Position numbers and translations under genes: made by a program. The notes under the pieces were generated by a model. The model made no database searches and had not been told where the DNA came from. It saw only the letters and a list, made by a program, of their open reading frames with translations. 64,000 nt of DNA, taken from assembly GCA_963665195.1 (NCBI GenBank), contig OY762070.1:2542001-2606000 (forward strand). Direction: 5' to 3'. Shown piece after piece: positions 1 through 8,611 of the stretch. The first letter of the stretch is position 1; every line of letters begins with the position of its first letter. The DNA is from VXYL01 sp963665195. GTDB lineage: Bacteria; Pseudomonadota; Gammaproteobacteria; Pseudomonadales; Azotimanducaceae.

Positions 1-1
1 C

Positions 2-1048
2 CTCAATGGCCATGTGAAGGTGCTGCAGCCGGGCTATCGCGACGACCCCGGCATCGGTCGCGGCTTCGCGGTGGCGGACGGCTGGGAGGCCGAGCTGGAC
101 CCGCTCGAAGTGGTCGGCTGGGCGGAGCGCGTGCGGGTGCCGGCCGTCATCATGAGCGAGCGGGAGACGCGCGGCGTGCAGCTGGTCGGCATCGACCCGG
201 CGCAGGAGGACATCTCTTTCTTGAGCGGCGTGGACATCGTCGGCGAGGGCCTGTCCGGCCCCGACGACCGCCGCGTGATCGTCGGCGCCGCCCTCGCCGA
301 ACAGCTTGAGACGGAAGTCGGCCGCCGTCTGGTGCTCGTCACCCAGGGCGCCGACGGGCGCAACCGCGAGGCGGGCTACCGCATCGCCGGCATCTATCGG
401 GCGAGCGTGGCGGGCCTGGAGAAGGCCTTCGTATTCACCGGCGCGGCGACTTTGCAGGGCATGCTCGACACCCTAGTGGTCACCGAGGTCTCCGTGCGCC
501 TCACCGACGATCTGCACGGGCCGAGCATGATGGAGCGGCTCAAGAACACCGTGTTCTCCGAGCTCGACGTGCTGAGCTGGCGGCAGCTCGAGCCGCAGGC
601 GGCGCTGATGGTGGATTTCGCCGACCAGGCGGTGTTCATCTACTTTCTGGTGGTGATGGGCGCCTTGGTCTTCGGCCTGGTGAACACCTTGGTCACCGCG
701 GTGATGGAGCGCGTGCGCGAGCTCGGCATGCTGCGGGCGCTCGGCATGAAGCCGCGCTCGGTGGTGGCGCAGGTGGTGGTGGAGTCGAGCCTCATCATGA
801 CCTGCGGCATCCTCCTCGGCCTCGCGCTGGCGCTCGGCGTGTTCTCGCTGGTGGCGGACGGCATGGACCTCAGCGCATTCGACGAGAGCCTGGCGTCGTT
901 CGGCCTGCGGCCGGTCTTCGTGCCGGTGCTGGCGGTCGGCGACGTGGTGCTGGTGGCGGTGATGAGCCTGGTGCTGGGCCTCGTGGCCAGCTTCTATCCG
1001 GCGCGCCGGGCGGTGAAGCTGAAACCCCTGGACGCCCTGCGGCGCTAA
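2..1048 (+). CDS. ABC transporter permease, FtsX/LolE/MacB type (5' end outside window)
   Basis: This is the C-terminal part of an FtsX-superfamily permease. The frame is open to the left edge, so the visible GTG at 14 is probably not the start. The visible part is about 200 residues of periplasmic (MacB-PCD-like) domain, then three membrane segments (roughly residues 205-230, 255-280 and 305-330). It carries the family landmarks ERVRELGMLRALG after the first helix and YPARRAVKLKPLDALR at the C-terminus. Such permeases do not transport through a classical pore; they couple cytoplasmic ATP hydrolysis to extraction or export of lipoproteins or other envelope substrates. The ATPase gene starts 44 bp downstream, so the two form one transporter. 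Substrate is unknown. Confidence 0.93.
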   Translation, partial: LNGHVKVLQPGYRDDPGIGRGFAVADGWEAELDPLEVVGWAERVRVPAVIMSERETRGVQLVGIDPAQEDISFLSGVDIVGEGLSGPDDRRVIVGAALAEQLETEVGRRLVLVTQGADGRNREAGYRIAGIYRASVAGLEKAFVFTGAATLQGMLDTLVVTEVSVRLTDDLHGPSMMERLKNTVFSELDVLSWRQLEPQAALMVDFADQAVFIYFLVVMGALVFGLVNTLVTAVMERVRELGMLRALGMKPRSVVAQVVVESSLIMTCGILLGLALALGVFSLVADGMDLSAFDESLASFGLRPVFVPVLAVGDVVLVAVMSLVLGLVASFYPARRAVKLKPLDALRR

Positions 1049-1092
1049 CGACGGCCGAACGACGGGAACGAAGGTAAAGGAGACGGAACGAC

Positions 1093-1776
<684 letters not shown>

Positions 1777-1797
1777 CAGGAGCTAGAGGAGAACGCC

Positions 1798-3663
1798 ATG
1801 CCCACCCCTCTCTGGCCACACCGCTGGCCGGACCTCCGGCCACCCGCGGCAGCCGCCGCGCTCGTCTTCGCTGCGCTGTCGGCGCCGGCGGAGCATTGGG
1901 TGTCGATTGGCGCCTACCGGGCGGTCGACGCGGCGCAGAATCTGGCGCAGGAGGCCAGCGCCGAGGCGGGCGTACCGTTCAGCGCCCGACCGATCGAGAC
2001 CGATGCCGGCGAGCTGTTCCGCGTGCTCGCGGGGCCATACGACGGGCGTCGCGAGGCGCTCAATGCCATGGAGGAGGTGCAACTGGCCGGTTTCGAGCAG
2101 GCTTGGGTGATCGGCGGTCCGGCTCGGGCGGCGGTCGTGGCGCCTGTGGGCACCTCGCCGAGCGTCGACGCGGTTGCGGCTCAGCCGCTCGCCGCGTCTC
2201 AGCCAGCAGCCGCAGCCGACTACCGCACCGACATCGACGCCCTGCTGGAGAACACCTGGGAGGATGACCTGCCGCCGATCGAGGAACTGCTGCGGGGCCT
2301 GCCGGACTTGGACACGCCGCTGCCGACGCGCCGGCCGGTGGAACGTCCGGCGTCCGAGCGGGAAGAGCAGCCGGCGCCGCCGGCCGTCGCCCCGGAGAAC
2401 TACCGCCTGCATCGGCTCATCCGCGACGCCCGGCGCCCGGCCAGGCGCGACGGGCGCGACGAGCCCGCCGAGCTGTTCGCGGGCTTCGACGCGCGCATGA
2501 AATGGTATTCCACCGCCCGTTCGCTGCCGCCCGGCGACGCGCAGCGGCTGCTCACCGGGGAATCGACGCCCTTGGATCACAACGCGGACCTGCGGCTGAT
2601 GTGGCGCGGCGACATCGGCCCTGCCAAGCTGCTCGTGGACCATTCCACCACTTGGATCCGCAGCGCCGTGCCGGGCGGCTCGCCGGGCCTCACCTTCGAC
2701 CAGACCCCCACCGGCGACAACCGCCGGTTGATGCAGTTGACGTGGAGCAGCGAGGACGACGACCGCCGCCTAGTGCATCGCTTCGACCGCCTCGCGGTGG
2801 AGTACCGCACCCGGCAGTGGGGCGTCACCGTGGGGCGCCAAGCGCTGAGCTGGGGCGGCGGCCTCGCCTTCCAGCCCATGGATCTGTTCAACCCGTTCGC
2901 GCCCACGACCGTGGATCAGGATTACAAGGCCGGCGACGACATGATCCTCGTCGAACGCGCCTTCGCGGACGGCTCGGAACTGCAAATGCTCGCCGTCGCC
3001 CGCCGCGGCCTGCCCGCGCCGGGGGAGGAACGGGGCGATCCGAAGAAGAGCGCGTCCAGCCTCGCCGCCAAGTACCGCGCCGTGCTCGGCGACAACGAGG
3101 TGGAGGCCATGGCGGCGCACCACTACGGCGAGTCGGTGGCCGGCGTCGGCCTGCGCGTGCCGGTGGGCGGCGCCCTCGTGCGTTCGGACCTGACTTGGAC
3201 CGTCACCCCGGACGGCACCGTTCTCTCCGGCGTCGTCAATGCCGACTACACGTTCAGCGTCGCCGGCAGCCCGGTACACGTCTTCGGCGAGTACTTCCAC
3301 AACGGCTTCGGCGTCACCCATCTGCCGAGCGACTTGAGCGCCCTGCCGCCGGCGCTCTTGGACCGCGTGGTCAATCGCGGCGAGCTTTTCAACCTGATGC
3401 GCAACTACGCCGCCTTCGGCGCCAGCTTCCGCTGGCACTATCTGGTGAACCAGAGCATCGCCCTGGTCGGCAACCTGCATGATCGGTCCTTCGTCGCACA
3501 GACGTCCCTCACCTACGACTCGAGCGATGCATCGCGCCTGCAACTCGGCCTCGCCAAGCCCTTCGGCAGCCCCGGCGACGAATTCGGCGAGCTGGCCGTG
3601 GGCGAGGACCTGACGGTGGGCGGCGGCGATCAGGGCTACCTGCGGTTCGTCTACTACTTCTGA
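1798..3663 (+). CDS. SPOR-domain protein with predicted outer-membrane beta-barrel
   Basis: A 621-residue protein not recognised as a named family. After a hydrophobic N-terminus (residues about 17-31), residues about 31-105 look like a SPOR domain: WVSIGAYRAVDAAQNLA, a central strand ending in FRVLAGPYDGRREA, then a closing strand QAWVIGG. A Pro/Ala/Glu-rich linker follows (about 110-210). The remaining 400 residues alternate polar and hydrophobic positions with many aromatic residues, and the protein ends in VYYF with a terminal Phe, as outer-membrane barrels do. It starts 21 bp after the ABC ATPase with AGGAG in front of ATG, so it is probably co-transcribed. A role in envelope transport with the ABC genes is inferred. 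Confidence 0.7.
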   Translation: MPTPLWPHRWPDLRPPAAAAALVFAALSAPAEHWVSIGAYRAVDAAQNLAQEASAEAGVPFSARPIETDAGELFRVLAGPYDGRREALNAMEEVQLAGFEQAWVIGGPARAAVVAPVGTSPSVDAVAAQPLAASQPAAAADYRTDIDALLENTWEDDLPPIEELLRGLPDLDTPLPTRRPVERPASEREEQPAPPAVAPENYRLHRLIRDARRPARRDGRDEPAELFAGFDARMKWYSTARSLPPGDAQRLLTGESTPLDHNADLRLMWRGDIGPAKLLVDHSTTWIRSAVPGGSPGLTFDQTPTGDNRRLMQLTWSSEDDDRRLVHRFDRLAVEYRTRQWGVTVGRQALSWGGGLAFQPMDLFNPFAPTTVDQDYKAGDDMILVERAFADGSELQMLAVARRGLPAPGEERGDPKKSASSLAAKYRAVLGDNEVEAMAAHHYGESVAGVGLRVPVGGALVRSDLTWTVTPDGTVLSGVVNADYTFSVAGSPVHVFGEYFHNGFGVTHLPSDLSALPPALLDRVVNRGELFNLMRNYAAFGASFRWHYLVNQSIALVGNLHDRSFVAQTSLTYDSSDASRLQLGLAKPFGSPGDEFGELAVGEDLTVGGGDQGYLRFVYYF

Positions 3664-3685
3664 CCCGCACGCGGCGGGCGATAGC

Positions 3686-4891
3686 ATGGTCAGGCCCGTC
3701 ATCGAGGCCATCGAGCAGAATGGCATCACCAAGGTCGCCCTGCCGCGCTTGGGCGACCCAGCCATCATCCCGCTCTGGTTCGGCGAAGGCGACACGGTCA
3801 CCCCGGCCTTCATCCGCGAAGCCGCCAAGGCCGCGCTCGACGCCGGCCAGACGTTCTACGCCCATACCCGCGGCCTCGCCGAACTGCGCGACGCCGTCAA
3901 GCGCTACCTCGACGGCCTCTACGGCTTGGACCTCGACCCGGAGCGCATCACCGTGCCCGGTTCGGCCATGATGGGCGTGACCATCGCCGTGCAGATGGCC
4001 GTGACCAGCGGCGACCGCGCCCTCATCGTCAGCCCGCACTGGCCGAACATCGAGGTGTCGTACCGCGTCGCCGGCGCCGCGGTGGACACCGTCCGTCAAC
4101 GCGAGACCGACGCTGGCTGGCGGCTCGATGTGGCGGAGATCGTCGCCGCGGTGCGTCCCGGCACCCGCTCCATCTTCGTCAACTCGCCCTGCAATCCCAC
4201 CGGCTGGGTGATGGCGGGCGACGCGCAGGCGGAACTCCTGGCCTTCTGCCGCGAGCGCGACATCCTGCTCATCGCCGACGAGGTCTACCACCGCACCTGC
4301 TTCGACGGCGACCACGCGCCGTCGTTCCTGCAGGTGGCCCGGGACGACGATCCGCTAATGGTTGTGAACGGCTTCTCCAAGGCGTGGGCCATGACCGGCT
4401 GGCGCCTCGGCTGGGTAGTCGCTCCGGCCCGGCTGCGCACCGCCTGGGCCGCCCTCTCCGAGTGCTTCAACACCGGCGCCACGGTATTCGCCCAGGCCGG
4501 CGGCGTGGCCGCGCTCGAAGGCGGCGAGGACACCGTCGCGGCGCTCCGCGAGCAGTACCGGCAAGGCCGCGCCATCGTCGAACGGCATCTGCTCGGCCAC
4601 CCGCTGATCGACCTGCGGATGCCGGAAGGCGCGTTCTACGCCTTCCCGAGAGTCGAGGGGCTGCAGGACAGCCTGGCCTTCGTCGAGGGCATCCTTGCCG
4701 AGGAGGACGTAGGCCTAGCCCCCGGCTACACCTTCGGCCCCGGCAACGATGCCCACTTCCGCCTCTGCTTCGCCCAGTCCCACGACCGGCTCGAGGAGGG
4801 CCTGCGGCGCATAGTCCGCTACGTGGAACGCAATGCCAACGTCATGCACGCGCTTCCGCACGACGACCGACAGCGTCAACGAACCGGATAG
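3686..4891 (+). CDS. PLP-dependent aminotransferase, class I/II
   Basis: A 401-residue fold-type I aminotransferase of the AspAT/AlaAT-like group. The PLP pocket is intact: NSPCNPTGWV with Asn170, ADEVYH with Asp198 and Tyr201, the Schiff-base lysine Lys232 in NGFSKAWAMTGWR, and Arg240 close by. The C-terminal small domain ends with the carboxylate-binding region around FRLCFA. It is soluble and cytoplasmic. It follows the SPOR/barrel gene by 22 bp, so it may be read through from the transporter operon, although no function links them. The exact amino-acid substrate cannot be read from the sequence. The last ~15 residues (after RYVERNANV) look like an unstructured tail. Confidence 0.93.
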   Translation: MVRPVIEAIEQNGITKVALPRLGDPAIIPLWFGEGDTVTPAFIREAAKAALDAGQTFYAHTRGLAELRDAVKRYLDGLYGLDLDPERITVPGSAMMGVTIAVQMAVTSGDRALIVSPHWPNIEVSYRVAGAAVDTVRQRETDAGWRLDVAEIVAAVRPGTRSIFVNSPCNPTGWVMAGDAQAELLAFCRERDILLIADEVYHRTCFDGDHAPSFLQVARDDDPLMVVNGFSKAWAMTGWRLGWVVAPARLRTAWAALSECFNTGATVFAQAGGVAALEGGEDTVAALREQYRQGRAIVERHLLGHPLIDLRMPEGAFYAFPRVEGLQDSLAFVEGILAEEDVGLAPGYTFGPGNDAHFRLCFAQSHDRLEEGLRRIVRYVERNANVMHALPHDDRQRQRTG

Positions 4892-4927
4892 AACTGACTT
4901 GGCTAGACCCGGTGACCGGCGCCGGGC

Positions 4928-4933
4928 TATGCT
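4928..4933 (+). promoter_or_regulatory. Possible -10 element (TATGCT) upstream of the Rpn-like gene
   Basis: TATGCT lies 46 bp before the GTG start. The same hexamer precedes trpS and aceE in this window. No convincing -35 hexamer is seen at the usual spacing. Confidence 0.25.
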
Positions 4934-4979
4934 TTGGGCGCAGCGCCGATCTGCCATGACCTGACCGGAGGCTCAAGGC

Positions 4980-5894
4980 GTGCGAATCGCGAATCCTATG
5001 TACGACGCGGTCTTCAAGCACCTGCTGGAAGATCCGGAATCGACGCGCCTCATCGTCGGCACGATCCTGGGCGAGGAGATCGACGAGATCGAGCTCGCGC
5101 CGCAGGAGAGTGCGGTGCGGGTGGAGTTGCCGGAGGACAGCGTGCGGCCGGCGGACTTCACCCTGCACCGGATCGACTTCGCGGCCACCGTGCGCACGGC
5201 CGACGGCGAGCGGCTGCGCGTGCTGATCGAGGTGCAGAAGTCGCACTACTCGGAGGACGTGCTGCGTTTCCGGCGTTACTTGGGGCGGCGCTATGCGGCG
5301 GAGAGCAGCAGCTATGTGACGGTGCGGGAGGACGGCCGCGAGCGGCGGCAGGCGCTGCCGCTGCTGTCGATCTACTTCCTGGGCCGGCGGCTGCCGAAGA
5401 CGGAGGCGACGGTGCTGAAGGTCGCGCGGCGCTATCTGGACGCGGTGACGGGCGAGGAGTTGCCGACGCGGGATGACTTCGTCGAGGCGTTGACGCACGA
5501 CTGCTACGTCGTGCAGGTGCCGCGCTTGTCGCACGAGCGGCGCAACGATCTAGAGAAGCTGCTGAGCATCTTCGACCAGGGCCTGCGGACGGATGATCGG
5601 CACATTCTGGAACTCGATCATGTGGAGATTCCGGCGGCGTATGCGCCGGTGCTGCGACGGCTGCAGGCGGCTGCGGCGGACGACGCGGTGGCGGCGTCGA
5701 TGGAACTGGAAGACGACGTGATCGGCGAATGGACGCAGATGCAGCGGGACATCGCCGCCCGCGACGAGACCATCGCCGAACGCGACGAGACCATCGCCGA
5801 AGCCAAAGAGACGATCGCCGAACGCGAGGAGACCATCCGCAGGCAGCGGGCGGAGATCGAGGCCCTTCGCAGACGCATGGCGGACGACGCCTGA
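4980..5894 (+). CDS. Rpn/YhgA-like PD-(D/E)XK nuclease-family protein with heptad-repeat tail
   Basis: A 304-residue member of the recombination-promoting nuclease (Rpn)/PD-(D/E)XK 'transposase' family. The N-terminus has the family opening MYDAVFKHLLEDPESTRLIV. The catalytic-type motif is seen as D (about residue 78) followed by LIEVQK (about 82-87), then HYSEDVLRFRRYLGRRY. Residues about 255-300 are a charged coiled coil built of seven-residue units (see the 21-bp repeat). The GTG start is chosen because CCGGAGG sits about 8 bp upstream and the family motif begins right after it. Relatives in Enterobacteria promote DNA exchange or act as nucleases; function here is inferred. It stands alone between convergent neighbours, as an accessory gene. 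Confidence 0.85.
   Translation: MRIANPMYDAVFKHLLEDPESTRLIVGTILGEEIDEIELAPQESAVRVELPEDSVRPADFTLHRIDFAATVRTADGERLRVLIEVQKSHYSEDVLRFRRYLGRRYAAESSSYVTVREDGRERRQALPLLSIYFLGRRLPKTEATVLKVARRYLDAVTGEELPTRDDFVEALTHDCYVVQVPRLSHERRNDLEKLLSIFDQGLRTDDRHILELDHVEIPAAYAPVLRRLQAAAADDAVAASMELEDDVIGEWTQMQRDIAARDETIAERDETIAEAKETIAEREETIRRQRAEIEALRRRMADDA
5763..5846 (+). repeat. Four tandem 21-bp units coding a coiled-coil heptad
   Basis: Four consecutive 21-bp units (5763, 5784, 5805, 5826) encode DETIAER, DETIAEA, KETIAER and EETIRRQ. Units one and two differ only at their last few bases; the fourth is degenerate. The unit length preserves frame, so copy number could change by slippage without breaking the gene. 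Confidence 0.85.
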
Positions 5895-6038
5895 TCGGTC
5901 CGGCCTGCGCCTGCGGTCCTGTGCGACGTGGCGTAGGGTCGAACCAAGCATAGTTACTCCCCGCCCGATCCTGGCCGGTTTTCTCCTCCCAGACCCCGTG
6001 GATGGCCCCTTGTCGGGCCAGTAGCGGATGCGTGTCGT

Positions 6039-8348
6039 TCAGGCGTTCTCCGACAGCGCCGCGAGCACCTTGGGAGGCGACATCGGCAGTTCCCGCAGGC
6101 GCAGTCCCACCGCGTCATGGATGGCGTTGGCGACGGCCGCCATGGGCGGGGCGATAGGCACCTCGCCGACGCCGCGCACGCCGTGCGGGTGGGCGTCGTT
6201 CGGCACTTCCACCACCACCGTGTCGATCATGGGCAGGTCCGACGCAACCGGCATCCGATAGTCCAGGAAGCCCGCGTTGTCGAGCTGGCCGTCGTCGTCG
6301 AAGATGTACTCCTCGTTCAGCGCCCAGCCGATGCCCTGGGCGACGCCGCCCTGCATCTGCCCTTCGACGTACCCCGGGTGGATCGCTCGGCCGGCATCCT
6401 GCACCGCGGTGTAGCGCACCACGTCCACGCGCCCGGTCTCCTCGTCCACCTCCACATCGCAAACGTGCGTCGCGAAGGCCGGCGCCGCGCCCTGCGCATT
6501 AACCGATACCTGGGCGACGATCGGTCCGCCCGTCTGCGCGGCCTTGGCGGCAAGGGCGGCCAAGGGCAGCGGTTCGAAGTCGCCCGCATTCGCCCCTGCC
6601 GGGCGGGCGTGGCCGCCCTGCCACTCCACGGCGTCGGGGTCGATGTCCCACAGCAGCGCGGCGCGGCGGCACAGTTCGGCCACCACGCCCTCCGCGGCCT
6701 GCGACACTGCGGTGCCCGCCGCGAAGGTCACCCGGCTGCCGCCGGTGGTGGCGCTGAAGCCGATGCTGTTGGTGTCGCCGACCTGGGCGCTGACATCGCG
6801 GTAGTGGATGCCGAGGGTCTCGGCGACGATGTTCACCATTGATGCTCGGGAGCCGCCGATGTCCGGGTGCCCCGTGGTCACCGCCACCGTGCCGTCCTCG
6901 TTGACGGCCACTTGGGCGCTCGATTCGCCGCCGACGTTGAACCAGAAGCCGCTCGCCACGCCGCGCCCGCAGCGCTTGCCGTTGGCCACGGCCTTCTCCT
7001 CTGACACGGCCCCCTTCGACGCGGCGTAGTGCGGATGCGCCTCGGCCGCTTGCAGCGTCTCCTCAAAGCCGATGCGCCGGAAGGTCGGGCCGTAGGCGGC
7101 GCAGGTGCCTTCCTTCGCCGCGTTCAGCAGGCGCAGGCGAATGGGGTCCAGGCCGAGTTCGCTCGCCAGTTCGTCGAGCACGGACTCGACGCCGAACGCG
7201 GCGATGGGCGAGCCCGGCGCCCGGTAGGCGTTGCACTTGGGTCGGTTCGCCACCACGTCGTAGCCCACCACCTTGACGTTGTCGATCGCATAGGGCGCGA
7301 AGGCGCAGTTGGCGGCCGCCCGCACCGGCGAGCCGGGAAACGCCCCGGCCTGGAAGCGGAAGGTCGCCTCGGCGGCGACGATGCGGCCGTCCCGGCGGGC
7401 GCCGATCTTCACGGTATTCGACGAGCCGGCGGTCGGCCCGGTGGCGCGGAACACCTCCTCCCGGGTCATCACCATCTTCACCGGGGCGCCGGCCTTGCGC
7501 GCCAGCGTGTAGGCGAGCGGTTCCAGATAGACGATGGTCTTGCCGCCGAAGCCGCCGCCGATCTCGGCGGGAATCGCCCGGATGTCCGAGAGCCGAGCGC
7601 CGGTCATCTTGGCGGTGGCGTTGCGCACCATGAACTGGCCTTGGCTCGAACTCCAGATCGTGGCGCGCCCGTCAGCCGCGACGCTGACGAGGCAGGCATG
7701 GGGCTCGATGTAGCCCTGATGCACGGGCCGCGTCTTGAACTGCCGTTCGATCACCACGTCGGCTTCGGCGAATCCCGCTTCGATATCGCCGAGCGTGAAT
7801 GCCTGCCGGCTGGCGATGTTGGTCGGCTCGGAAGACGGCGGATCGGCCCCGTCCGTGCGCAGGAAGTCGTGCAGCACCGGCGCGTCCGGGCGCATCGCCG
7901 CGTCGACGTCGATCACCCAGGGCAGGGGTTCGTAGTCCACGTCGATCAGCGCCAGCGCCGCCTCGGCCGCCTGGGCCGTCGTCGCCGCCACCGCCGCCAC
8001 CGCGTGGCCGGCGTAGAGCGCCTTGCTCCGCGCCATCACGTTGCGGCTCACGAAGCGCATGTCGGCGGGACCGACCATGACGGGCGTATCGAGCGGGAAC
8101 TCCACCAGGTCCGCGCCGGTCATCACCGCCTTGACGCCTGCCGCCTGCGCCGCGCGGCTGGTGTCGATGCCCTTGATGCGGGCATGGGGATGCGGACTGC
8201 GCAGCACCTTGCCCCAGAGCATTCCGGGCTGCGCGAAATCCGCACCGAAGGCGGCTCGCCCGGTGACCTTGTCCTCGCCGTCCGGGCGGATCGTGCGCTT
8301 GCCGATCCAGCGGTTTTCGTCCTGCTCGCTGTGGTTGCCTTCGCTCAC
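6039..8348 (-). CDS. Xanthine dehydrogenase-family molybdopterin-binding subunit
   Basis: A 769-residue large subunit of a molybdenum hydroxylase (xanthine dehydrogenase/aldehyde oxidase/CO dehydrogenase family). The N-terminus is the a/b hammerhead domain (IRPDGEDKVTGRAAFGADF...), followed by the two molybdopterin-binding domains with GGGFGGKTIVYLEP, RAPGSP and the C-terminal GVGEVPIAPPMAAVANAI, whose glutamate occupies the position of the catalytic Glu. The GTG start is supported by GAGGAG 5 bp upstream. These enzymes normally need a 2Fe-2S subunit and an FAD subunit; neither is adjacent, so partners must be encoded elsewhere. Substrate (purine, aldehyde, nicotinate or another) cannot be assigned. 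Confidence 0.93.
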   Translation of the reverse strand: MSEGNHSEQDENRWIGKRTIRPDGEDKVTGRAAFGADFAQPGMLWGKVLRSPHPHARIKGIDTSRAAQAAGVKAVMTGADLVEFPLDTPVMVGPADMRFVSRNVMARSKALYAGHAVAAVAATTAQAAEAALALIDVDYEPLPWVIDVDAAMRPDAPVLHDFLRTDGADPPSSEPTNIASRQAFTLGDIEAGFAEADVVIERQFKTRPVHQGYIEPHACLVSVAADGRATIWSSSQGQFMVRNATAKMTGARLSDIRAIPAEIGGGFGGKTIVYLEPLAYTLARKAGAPVKMVMTREEVFRATGPTAGSSNTVKIGARRDGRIVAAEATFRFQAGAFPGSPVRAAANCAFAPYAIDNVKVVGYDVVANRPKCNAYRAPGSPIAAFGVESVLDELASELGLDPIRLRLLNAAKEGTCAAYGPTFRRIGFEETLQAAEAHPHYAASKGAVSEEKAVANGKRCGRGVASGFWFNVGGESSAQVAVNEDGTVAVTTGHPDIGGSRASMVNIVAETLGIHYRDVSAQVGDTNSIGFSATTGGSRVTFAAGTAVSQAAEGVVAELCRRAALLWDIDPDAVEWQGGHARPAGANAGDFEPLPLAALAAKAAQTGGPIVAQVSVNAQGAAPAFATHVCDVEVDEETGRVDVVRYTAVQDAGRAIHPGYVEGQMQGGVAQGIGWALNEEYIFDDDGQLDNAGFLDYRMPVASDLPMIDTVVVEVPNDAHPHGVRGVGEVPIAPPMAAVANAIHDAVGLRLRELPMSPPKVLAALSENA

Positions 8349-8560
8349 GATGACTCCTCAAGTCGATACCGCCGCGGCCAGGCGACCGCGCACCTTCGAG
8401 CGTAGGAGGCTGCGGCGCGGAACGCAACGGCCATGGCGACCATCGCCGCGTGCTTCTCGAGCGCGGATACCGCAGCTGTCCCGGCATCAGTGTGATGGTG
8501 CGCCCCGTGGGCATGTCGACGACGATTACGAGCATCCGCTCCCGTCGTGTGCGCGAAGCG

Positions 8561-8566
8561 TATGAT
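8561..8566 (+). promoter_or_regulatory. Possible -10 element (TATGAT) upstream of the ATPase-ankyrin gene
   Basis: TATGAT matches the consensus at five of six positions and lies about 45 bp before the preferred start at 8612. No clear -35 is visible. It argues against the longer in-frame start at 8450. The rest of 8349-8611 shows nothing else recognisable. Confidence 0.25.
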
Positions 8567-8611
8567 GCGCACCGAGTTCAATGGGCATGGGCAGATACGG
8601 CGACGGGCGAA

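Noticed and set aside
8450..8611. Longer N-terminus (54 extra codons) for the ATPase-ankyrin gene
   Set aside because: The added residues are low-complexity and lie upstream of a possible -10 box; the start at 8612 is preferred, without experimental proof.
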